Shown: one piece after another, positions 1-5,432 of the stretch | How positions within the stretch are numbered: the stretch's first letter is position 1 | Layout: each line of letters begins with the position of its first letter | Origin: Rhodanobacteraceae bacterium | GTDB lineage: Bacteria; Pseudomonadota; Gammaproteobacteria; Xanthomonadales; Rhodanobacteraceae | DNA length: 5,584 bases | Reading direction: 5' to 3' | Assembly (NCBI GenBank): GCA_025928735.1 | Contig: JAICIW010000172.1 | Coordinates: 1 to 5,584, forward strand | Notes under the pieces: generated by a model | Database searches by the model: none | The model's input: only the letters and a program-made list of their open reading frames with translations | Told to the model about the DNA's origin: nothing | Position numbers and translations under genes: made by a program

Positions 1-709
1 CGGTGACGCAGAATCCGCGATACACGCAGGGATGCGCGAGCCCGCGCGGCGCTGAAAGCGTGGCCAGCGGCGTTTCGGCCCACGCGATGCCCATCGCTTC
101 GCACGCCTGCGCCAGCACCCAGCCGGCCGCGTTCACTTCGTGCGCGCGATACGGATAGCGCGGGCGTTTCGGGCCCCACGGATAAGTCACAGGCCCCGAG
201 ATCTTCAGCGCTTGCTCGACCTCGTCGTAGTAGTGCCACATCTCGCGCCAGTCCAGCGGCCAATCTGCGCCATAGCCGAGCAACGTCCGGCACTTGAACC
301 ACTCCGGACGGAAGCGCAGCGACACCATCGCGAAGTGCACGGTCGAACCGCCGACCGACTTGCCGCTGTTGTTGTTGCCGAGCTTCAGCGGATTGTCGCC
401 GTCGCAGATGCGCTCATCGGTCCAGAACAGTTTTTCCTGGTGCGTTTCGTCGGACGCGAACTCCTCCAGCGGACGCCACCAAGCGCCGGCGTCCAGCGCG
501 ACCACGGAAAAACCGGCTTCGGCCAGCTTGCACGCCAGCGTGCCACCACCGGCGCCGGTGCCGACGATCACGAAATCGACCTGTTCGTCATCGCGGTATT
601 CGCGCATCGGCATCCAGCCGCCAACGCGCAACGGATCGGGCGCGCGCCCGTGCGCGCCGCGCGGCGTGTGCAGCGCGTCGTGCAACGCGTGGACGCTCGC
701 CGCACTCAT
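1..709 (-). CDS. GMC-family FAD-dependent dehydrogenase, N-terminal part (gluconate/glucose dehydrogenase catalytic-subunit type); truncated by window edge
   Basis: The first 236 residues of a flavoprotein oxidoreductase are visible; the C-terminus lies beyond position 1. The FAD-binding Rossmann motif GTGAGGG is at residues 50-56, after a hydrophobic strand (VDFVIVG), and an acidic ribose-binding residue follows at D73 (ALDAG). The segment GKSVGGSTVHF (116-126) fits the GMC signature loop. Near the edge, C228 and C234 (spacing C-x5-C, in HPCVYRGFC) match the cysteine region that in FAD-glucose dehydrogenase is known to hold an iron-sulfur cluster. The family oxidises sugar or polyol hydroxyls and passes electrons on to a membrane chain. 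The start ATG shares four bases (ATGA) with the stop of the preceding subunit 3 gene and has only a weak Shine-Dalgarno, so translation is probably coupled. No twin-arginine or Sec signal is seen in the first 45 residues. The family is secure; the substrate is not determined. Confidence 0.93.
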   Translation of the reverse strand, partial: MSAASVHALHDALHTPRGAHGRAPDPLRVGGWMPMREYRDDEQVDFVIVGTGAGGGTLACKLAEAGFSVVALDAGAWWRPLEEFASDETHQEKLFWTDERICDGDNPLKLGNNNSGKSVGGSTVHFAMVSLRFRPEWFKCRTLLGYGADWPLDWREMWHYYDEVEQALKISGPVTYPWGPKRPRYPYRAHEVNAAGWVLAQACEAMGIAWAETPLATLSAPRGLAHPCVYRGFCVT

Positions 710-1326
710 GGCGGCGCTTCGTCACCGGAATGCGCCTCCGCCGCTTCCCACGGATCGCGCCGGTTGAAATACATGCGCACGTAGCCGCGCGGGGCGGCCG
801 GGCCGCCGAAGCCGATTTCGTTCCATGCGGTCGGGTGCGAGTAGTACGCGGCGAGGATGTCGTGCGTGACGCGCTCGCGAAAGAACAATGCTGACGACAT
901 GCCGTCCCACTCCGGACCATCAAGTTTGCCGTCGTGCATGTCCTCGAGCAGCGCATCACGTGCGGCGGCGGTCAGCAGATGGAACGCGGTGCCGGCGCGG
1001 GCCTGGGCAGCGGCATCCAGCGCGGTCAGTCCGCGCCGCCACGCTTCACGCAGTGGCGGCAGCCGCGCATCGCGATAACCGTCGCGACGATCCTTCGCAA
1101 GTTTGCGATCGACCATCGCGGCGATCGGCACGCGCGCCTGCGGGCCCGCCAATTGCGGCACGATGCCGTCGCAGAGCGCGCGCAGCGTGCGCCATGCCTG
1201 CTGATCCAGAAACTGCGGCGCATCGACGATCGCCAGCCGCGCATCCATCACCTGGCGCGTCGCGTCATTCCATGACGGCGTGTCGCGTTTCGCCATGACG
1301 TCGTAGCCGCGATAGCGATCAGGCAC
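706..1326 (-). CDS. Gluconate 2-dehydrogenase subunit 3-like protein (small/gamma subunit)
   Basis: This 206-residue protein is recognised as the gluconate 2-dehydrogenase subunit 3 family. The helix LRALCDGIVPQ (48-58) resembles the family's usual N-terminal segment, and the C-terminal stretch around YYSHPTAWNEIGFGGPAAP (161-179) is a typical ending. In known complexes the small subunit binds and helps export the GMC catalytic subunit, whose gene follows here with a 4-nt overlap. The start is a GTG at 1326-1324: a GAGGAG Shine-Dalgarno lies 7 nt upstream, and the start overlaps the end of the membrane-protein gene by 8 nt. An internal ATG at residue 11 is the alternative start. Family members often carry a Tat signal (RRxFL type); here the N-terminus is hydrophilic with no hydrophobic core, so the protein appears cytoplasmic. 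It probably forms a complex with the GMC protein and perhaps with the upstream membrane protein. Confidence 0.9.
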   Translation of the reverse strand: MPDRYRGYDVMAKRDTPSWNDATRQVMDARLAIVDAPQFLDQQAWRTLRALCDGIVPQLAGPQARVPIAAMVDRKLAKDRRDGYRDARLPPLREAWRRGLTALDAAAQARAGTAFHLLTAAARDALLEDMHDGKLDGPEWDGMSSALFFRERVTHDILAAYYSHPTAWNEIGFGGPAAPRGYVRMYFNRRDPWEAAEAHSGDEAPP

Positions 1327-2254
1327 GCGGGTGCTCCTCGATCAGGCCCAGCGCCGCCAGTCCCGCCAACGCAAGCCCGGTGAAACTCGGCGGCGCGGGA
1401 ATGGGCGGGCCATTCAGGATGTTCTGCGACCAGTTGCGCCAGCCGCCCATGTTCCGGCTCACGCCGAAGACGTGGAAGCCGGCGCCGAGGAACCCGACCA
1501 GTGCGGTCAGTCGCAGCCACCAGCGCGTCAGCCGGCGCGGCCGGTGCGGATGCGTGGCCGCGGTTTCCGACAGCAACGCCGCCGCGACCGGCGGCACCGT
1601 GACCGGTACGAACATGAAGGGATCGTGGTAGGCACCGCGGAAATGCAGCAGGCCCGCTTCGCCTGACGTGGCGACCAGTCCCGCCGCCGTCAGTGCCGCG
1701 AGCGCGCGTCCCGCCGGCATGCCGAACACCCGCGGCGTGGCGCCCCCTTCGCTTTCGCGCAAGCGTTCCGAGTAGTAACCCAGCAACCCCGCCAGCGCGA
1801 CCGCAGCGGGCGCGCCCAACGGCGATCCGTAAAAGAGGTTTTGCCAGCAAAAGCCGCCGGGACGCCTGCCGATGTTGTAGACGTGGAAACCCGTGCCTAC
1901 CACGCCGGTCAGCGCCGCCGCGGCGTAGATCGAATCGCGGACACGATGTGCGGTCTTGCGCGTGTCGCGCGTGCCATGCGCGCTCACCGCCAAAGTCAGG
2001 GCGGAGACGACGAGCGGCGTGACCATCGCCTTGTTGTGGAACGCGCCGCGGTAATGCTCGACGCCGCTGTCCAGCAGCGTGGACGTGGCGATCAGCCCGG
2101 CCGCCCGGTTGAGCCGCCGCGCGGCGGTCACCGTGGCTTCGTGTCCCGACGACTTGTCGACGTGCCGTAGTGGGCGCCGCCGCAATGCCGCCGCTCCGAC
2201 TGCCATCGCCAGCGCACCGAACACCGCCATGCCGGCGCCTTGCCCGAGCCGCAT
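1319..2254 (-). CDS. Polytopic membrane protein with two tandem homologous halves; function unknown, possible membrane partner of the GMC dehydrogenase
   Basis: I do not recognise a named family. The 311-residue product starts at the ATG preceded by AAAGGA with a 7-nt gap; a longer reading to 2440 would overlap the metallothionein-like gene and adds only an arginine-rich stretch. Hydrophobic segments lie at about residues 5-24, 50-64, 77-93, 108-126, 146-161, 185-201, 212-229, 246-264 and 290-305, suggesting one N-terminal helix plus two four-helix units. The halves (about 48-165 and 186-306) align: EHYRGAFH (66-73) with LHFRGAYH (203-210), TGFHVYNIGR (121-130) with AGFHVFGVSR (258-267), and a later GG..W/N stretch. 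Repeated histidines are H67/H204, H73/H210 and H124/H261. The gene overlaps the subunit 3 gene by 8 nt and lies 29 nt after the small cysteine-rich gene. A role as anchor or as a haem- or metal-bearing electron acceptor for the dehydrogenase is inference from context and histidine placement. Confidence 0.85.
   Translation of the reverse strand: MRLGQGAGMAVFGALAMAVGAAALRRRPLRHVDKSSGHEATVTAARRLNRAAGLIATSTLLDSGVEHYRGAFHNKAMVTPLVVSALTLAVSAHGTRDTRKTAHRVRDSIYAAAALTGVVGTGFHVYNIGRRPGGFCWQNLFYGSPLGAPAAVALAGLLGYYSERLRESEGGATPRVFGMPAGRALAALTAAGLVATSGEAGLLHFRGAYHDPFMFVPVTVPPVAAALLSETAATHPHRPRRLTRWWLRLTALVGFLGAGFHVFGVSRNMGGWRNWSQNILNGPPIPAPPSFTGLALAGLAALGLIEEHPRA
1334..1339 (-). promoter_or_regulatory. 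Ribosome binding site fixing the GTG start of the subunit 3 gene
   Basis: GAGGAG on the minus strand lies 7 nt before the GTG at 1326-1324, inside the final codons of the membrane-protein gene. The internal ATG at residue 11 is a less well placed alternative, so the GTG is preferred. Confidence 0.7.
1337..2113 (-). repeat. Internal tandem duplication within the membrane-protein gene (protein level)
   Basis: Residues 48-165 (2113-1760) and 186-306 (1699-1337) of the membrane protein align in the same order of motifs: a hydrophobic GL(I/V)ATS start, H-(Y/F)-RGA-(F/Y)-H, G-x-GFHV and a GG-containing loop before the last helix. The DNA copies have diverged, so this is an old domain duplication, not a recent repeat. 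Confidence 0.8.
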
Positions 2255-2261
2255 CGAAGGT

Positions 2262-2267
2262 TCCTTT
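2262..2267 (-). promoter_or_regulatory. Ribosome binding site fixing the start of the membrane-protein gene
   Basis: AAAGGA on the minus strand lies 7 nt before the ATG at 2254-2252. It supports a 311-residue product over the longer upstream reading in the same frame. Confidence 0.75.
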
Positions 2268-2283
2268 GGCGACGACCGCACGA

Positions 2284-2466
2284 CTATTTCGGCGAACAGT
2301 CCTTGTGCCCGCAGCCGCAGCCGCCGCGTTCGGCTTCGTCGCGCGGCACCTCGTCGGTGAATTCGACGGCATTGCGGCAGTGTTCGCTGCAATACGGATG
2401 GCCCGCCTCGACCTCGCAGGTGCATTGCTCGTGCCGGCATTTTTCCTTGATGTGATCGACTTCCAT
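2284..2466 (-). CDS. Small metallothionein-like cysteine-rich protein
   Basis: This is a 60-residue protein with eight cysteines (C10, C15, C17, C26, C30, C50, C52, C57) and histidines at 12, 23, 29 and 54. The order KCRHEQCTCEV, then PYCSEHC, then CGCGHKDC follows bacterial metallothioneins of the SmtA type (K-C-x-C-x2-C-x-C, YC..C, CGH..C). The second cysteine of the first cluster is replaced by histidine (H12), a conservative ligand change. Such proteins bind Zn(II), Cd(II) or Cu(I) in the cytoplasm for storage or detoxification. The start is clear: an AAGGAGG Shine-Dalgarno lies 6 nt before the ATG. The same frame is open upstream to 2775, but that part lies antiparallel-frame inside the enolase-family gene and the REP repeats and is not believed. 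The next gene follows after 29 nt. An alternative is a small zinc-ribbon-like protein; metal binding is likely either way. Confidence 0.87.
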   Translation of the reverse strand: MEVDHIKEKCRHEQCTCEVEAGHPYCSEHCRNAVEFTDEVPRDEAERGGCGCGHKDCSPK

Positions 2467-2472
2467 GGATGT

Positions 2473-2479
2473 CCTCCTT
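2473..2479 (-). promoter_or_regulatory. Strong Shine-Dalgarno of the metallothionein-like gene
   Basis: AAGGAGG on the minus strand is a near-perfect anti-16S match, 6 nt before the ATG at 2466-2464. It decides the start of the 60-residue protein and lies only 2 nt downstream of the second REP-like hairpin. Confidence 0.85.
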
Positions 2480-2481
2480 GA

Positions 2482-2504
2482 TGGCGGGTTGAAGCCCGTC
2501 CTAC
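2482..2504 (-). repeat. REP-like palindromic element, copy 2 in transcription order
   Basis: On the minus strand this 23-nt unit begins GTAGG and has arms GACGGG and CCCGCC around a CTTCAA loop. It matches the unit at 2516-2538 at 21 of 23 positions, with one A-C mismatch in the RNA stem. The head and hairpin plan resemble the GTAG-headed REP sequences known in Xanthomonadaceae and pseudomonads. It abuts the Shine-Dalgarno of the metallothionein-like gene. Confidence 0.75.
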
Positions 2505-2515
2505 CGCTGCAACCG

Positions 2516-2538
2516 TGGCGGGTTGAAGCCCGCCTTAC
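2516..2538 (-). repeat. REP-like palindromic element, copy 1, overlapping the stop codon of the enolase-family gene
   Basis: On the minus strand the unit begins GTAAGG and has a perfect 6-bp stem (GGCGGG / CCCGCC) with a 6-nt CTTCAA loop. The TAA stop of the upstream gene (2537-2535) is part of the GTAA head. It is a direct repeat of 2482-2504, separated by 11 nt. There is no U-tract, so it is not a classic intrinsic terminator; it could protect the upstream mRNA from 3' decay. Confidence 0.78.
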
Positions 2539-3632
2539 GAAATCCGGTACTGCTCCGCATCCGCGTGTTTGAACGTGACGCCCGCGCCGGGCCGCGACAG
2601 GTCGGGATGCAAACGTCCATCCACCGGCTCGGGCACGCCATCGAACAGCATGTGTTCGATGCGAACGTGATCGTGAAAGTATTCGATGTGGCGTGAAGCG
2701 CGCGTCGCACAGGCCGGATGCATGTGCAGCCCCGGCGCGCAGTGCGCAGACAGCGGAACATGGAATGCGTCGCACAGTGCGGCGGCGCGCAGGTACCCGG
2801 TGATGCCGCCGCAGCGCGTGGCATCGGCCTGCAGCACGTCGACCGCTTCGGCCGCGAGCATTCGCCGGAAATATCCGGCGTCATAGCCGTACTCGCCCGC
2901 GGCGATGTCCATGCCGGCCGGCGCGCGGTCGCGCAGCATGCGCAACCCGTCGAGGTCGTCCGACGAAACCGGTTCCTCGAACCAACCCACGTCACATTCC
3001 TGCGCGAACACCTGCGCCATGCGCAGCGCCTGTTTGCGCGCATAGGCGCCATTGGCGTCCACGAACAAACGAACGTCGTCACCGATTGCCTTGCGGGCCA
3101 CCTTCGCGCGTGCCGGATCGCGCTGCGGTTCCCGTCCGACCTTCATCTTCACCATCGCGATTCCGCCATCGGCCCAGCCGCCGAGCTGTTCGCGCAACTG
3201 CGCATCGGTGTAGGAGGTGAAACCGCCGCTGCCGTACACCGGAACGGCATCGCACACCGAACCCAGCAACTTCACCAGCGGCACGTCCAGCAACTTCGCC
3301 TTGAGATCCCACAACGCGTTGTCGATCGCCGAGATCGCCATGGCCGCGACGCCGCGGCGGCCCAAATTGCGGACCGCCGCGGCCATCGCCCACCACACCC
3401 CGGGAATGTCCATCGCATCGCGACCTTCGATCACGCCGGCCAGCATGTCGTCGATCAGGACCTGCGTGGCCCTGTCGGCATAGCTGTAACCGATGCCGTG
3501 CTTGCCGCCGGCCTCGACCTCCACCAGTACCAGCGTGGTCGAATTCCATTCCAGCGTGCCATCGGATTCGGGAGCATCGGTCGGCACCTTGTATGCGCTC
3601 GCCCTCGTCTTGCCGAGCACGATGGCTTCCAT
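2535..3632 (-). CDS. Enolase-superfamily enzyme, mandelate racemase group (probable acid-sugar dehydratase or racemase)
   Basis: The 365-residue protein has the usual two-domain plan: an N-terminal capping domain (about 1-125) and a modified TIM barrel. The catalytic set is complete: K162-x-K164 (VKMKVG), metal ligands D192 (VDAN), E219 (WFEEP) and E247 (AGEYG), the D270/H297 dyad (QADATRCGG and SAHCAP), and E317 (HIEYF). These match K166, D270, H297 and E317 of mandelate racemase almost residue for residue. Members abstract the proton next to a carboxylate with Mg(II), mostly dehydrating aldonate or aldarate acids. The substrate cannot be read from the sequence. The gene starts 3 nt after the TPP-enzyme stop, with GAAGGG in the end of that gene 7 nt before its ATG, so the two are coupled. 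It ends inside a REP-like repeat. The family and subgroup are secure; dehydratase versus racemase is open. Confidence 0.93.
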   Translation of the reverse strand: MEAIVLGKTRASAYKVPTDAPESDGTLEWNSTTLVLVEVEAGGKHGIGYSYADRATQVLIDDMLAGVIEGRDAMDIPGVWWAMAAAVRNLGRRGVAAMAISAIDNALWDLKAKLLDVPLVKLLGSVCDAVPVYGSGGFTSYTDAQLREQLGGWADGGIAMVKMKVGREPQRDPARAKVARKAIGDDVRLFVDANGAYARKQALRMAQVFAQECDVGWFEEPVSSDDLDGLRMLRDRAPAGMDIAAGEYGYDAGYFRRMLAAEAVDVLQADATRCGGITGYLRAAALCDAFHVPLSAHCAPGLHMHPACATRASRHIEYFHDHVRIEHMLFDGVPEPVDGRLHPDLSRPGAGVTFKHADAEQYRIS

Positions 3633-3635
3633 GGT

Positions 3636-5432
3636 TCAACCCTTCTTGCGGCCGGGGAACAACGTGGCCCAGGTTTCGCGCATGGATTCGCGCAGCATCG
3701 CGTTGGTGCCGCTGTCGCCCTTCAGCATGGATTCGGCGAAGGCCTTGGCCTGCTTGAAGGTGATATGCGGCGGCAGCGGCGGCACTTCCGGATCGGTGAT
3801 CGCCTCGATCACGCACGGGCGATCGGCTTTCAGCGCCTCGTCCCATGCCGGACCGATCTGCTCGGGCCGGTTCACCATGATGCCCTTCAGCCCGACCATT
3901 TCGGCGTAACGGGCGTAAGGGAAGTCGATCACGTGCTGCGAGGCGTCGTATTTCGGGTCGCCTTCCATCACGCGCTGTTCCCACGTGACCTGATTCAGAT
4001 CGCCGTTGTTCAGCACCATGATGATCAGGCGCGGGTCCGCCCATCCCGTCCAGTAATCCTTGATGGTGATGAGTTCGGCGTTGCCGTTCATCTGCATCGC
4101 GCCATCGCCGACCAGCGCGATTGCCACGCGATCGGGAAACGCGAACTTGGCGGCGATCACGTAAGGCACGCCGGGGCCCATCGTGGCGAGTCCGCCGGAA
4201 AGCGATGCCATCATGCCGTCGCGGATTTTCAGATCGCGCGCGTACCAATTGGCGGCCGAACCGGAATCGGAAGCCAGAATGCAGTTGTCCGGCAACTTCG
4301 GCGACAATTCCCAGAACACGCGCTCGGGATTGATCGGCGCGGCCTCGACCATTGCGCGCGATTCCAGTACCTGCCACCACTCGCCCACGTTCTTTTCGAT
4401 CGTGGCGCGCCATTCGCGATCGGTCTTGTGCTGCAGCCGTGGAATCAGCGCCTGCAGCGTCGCCCTGGCGTCACCGACGAGATTGATTTCCATCGGATAG
4501 CGGATCGAAAGCATTGCCGGGTCGATGTCGATCTGCACCCCGCGCGCCTGCCCTTCCTTGGGCAGGAATTCGGAATACGGAAAGCGCGAGCCGATCATCA
4601 GCAGCGTGTCGCACTCGGCCATCAGATCCCAACTCGGCTTGGTGCCGAGCAGGCCGATCGAGCCGGTGACGAAAGGCAACTCGTCCGGCAGCGCGGCCTT
4701 GCCGAGCAACGCCTTGGCGACACCCGCGCCGAGCAGTTCGGCGACCTCGATCACTTCCTCGCGCGCGCCGAGCGCACCGGCGCCGACCAGAATCGCGACC
4801 TTCTCGCCGGCATTGAGCAATTCGGCCGCTGCTTCCAGATCTTCGCGCTTCGGCACAACATGCGGGAAGCGATAACCCAAACCGGAATGGATCGTGCCGT
4901 GCTTGCGCGGCGGCGTTTCCACCGCTTCCAGTTCCTGCAGATCGTTGGGAACGATGATGCAGGTGACCGCGCGTTTGGAGATCGCGATGCGCATCGCACG
5001 ATCGATCACGTGTCGCACCTGTGCCGGCACGGTAATCAACTCGACGTACTCGGAGGCGACGTCCTTGAAGAGCGTCGTCAGATCCACTTCCTGCTGGTAC
5101 TGCCCGCCCAGCGCGGCGCGCGCCTGCTGGCCCACGATCGCGACCACCGGCATGTGGTCGAGCTTGGCGTCGTACAACCCGTTCAACAGATGGATCGCGC
5201 CGGGCCCGGAAGTGGCCATGCATACGCCGACTTCACCGGTGAATTTCGCGTGTGCGCAGGCCATGAACGCGCACATTTCCTCGTGGCGGGCGCGCACCAG
5301 CTCGATCTTGCCGTCGGCACGATTCATCGCGCCCATCAAGCCGTTGATGCCGTCGCCCGGGTAACCATAAATTCGGTGTACGCCCCATTCCGCGAGGCGC
5401 TCGATGATGAAATCACCGACAAGCGTCGTCAT
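3636..5432 (-). CDS. Thiamine-pyrophosphate-requiring enzyme (pyruvate oxidase / acetolactate synthase-like)
   Basis: The 598-residue protein has the three-domain plan of the POX/ALS family: an N-terminal PYR domain (about 1-170) with the catalytic glutamate in RHEEMCAF (E51) and the GxGA-like loop TSGPGAIH (74-81); a central domain (about 190-330) with VGAGALGA and GSRFP; and a C-terminal PP domain with the TPP/Mg motif from G443-D-G445 to N475-N476. It most resembles the YdaP/PoxB-like group annotated as TPP-requiring protein, expected to decarboxylate or oxidise a 2-oxoacid such as pyruvate, probably with FAD. The start is placed at 5432 because AAAGGA lies 7 nt upstream and MTTLVGDFIIERLAEWGV is the usual family beginning. 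The frame is open 49 codons further upstream, but that part has no family similarity that I recognise. It is the first gene of the visible cluster. The exact substrate and electron acceptor are unknown. Confidence 0.94.
   Translation of the reverse strand: MTTLVGDFIIERLAEWGVHRIYGYPGDGINGLMGAMNRADGKIELVRARHEEMCAFMACAHAKFTGEVGVCMATSGPGAIHLLNGLYDAKLDHMPVVAIVGQQARAALGGQYQQEVDLTTLFKDVASEYVELITVPAQVRHVIDRAMRIAISKRAVTCIIVPNDLQELEAVETPPRKHGTIHSGLGYRFPHVVPKREDLEAAAELLNAGEKVAILVGAGALGAREEVIEVAELLGAGVAKALLGKAALPDELPFVTGSIGLLGTKPSWDLMAECDTLLMIGSRFPYSEFLPKEGQARGVQIDIDPAMLSIRYPMEINLVGDARATLQALIPRLQHKTDREWRATIEKNVGEWWQVLESRAMVEAAPINPERVFWELSPKLPDNCILASDSGSAANWYARDLKIRDGMMASLSGGLATMGPGVPYVIAAKFAFPDRVAIALVGDGAMQMNGNAELITIKDYWTGWADPRLIIMVLNNGDLNQVTWEQRVMEGDPKYDASQHVIDFPYARYAEMVGLKGIMVNRPEQIGPAWDEALKADRPCVIEAITDPEVPPLPPHITFKQAKAFAESMLKGDSGTNAMLRESMRETWATLFPGRKKG
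3640..3645 (-). promoter_or_regulatory. Ribosome binding site of the enolase-family gene within the TPP-enzyme gene
   Basis: GAAGGG on the minus strand lies in the last lysine-glycine codons of the TPP-enzyme gene, 7 nt before the next ATG. With only 3 nt between the genes, ribosomes ending the first gene can restart directly. Confidence 0.7.

Noticed and set aside
140..784. A 214-codon plus-strand frame over the GMC gene
   Set aside because: It is antisense to a gene with a clear FAD-binding motif, and the product shows no recognisable family.
1248..2372. A 374-codon minus-strand frame overlapping the membrane-protein gene
   Set aside because: It is a frame-shifted shadow rich in Arg, Gly and Ala with no hydrophobic segments. 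The alternative frame has ordered membrane helices and an internal domain repeat.
2255..2440. A longer start for the membrane protein, adding 62 residues
   Set aside because: The added part overlaps almost the whole metallothionein-like gene in another frame, is arginine-rich without a domain, and the ATG at 2254 has its own ribosome site.
2482..2538. The paired hairpins as an intrinsic terminator
   Set aside because: The stems are GC-rich, but no run of U follows either one on the minus-strand transcript, and collinear genes continue at close spacing downstream.
2467..2775. A 103-residue upstream extension of the metallothionein-like protein
   Set aside because: It runs through the REP-like repeats and out of frame across the enolase-family gene. 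The 60-residue reading has a near-perfect Shine-Dalgarno and the full cysteine pattern.
3079..4413. A 444-codon minus-strand frame across the TPP/enolase-family junction
   Set aside because: It crosses two well-supported genes in the wrong frame and has Arg/Gly-rich low-information sequence, typical of high-GC shadow frames.
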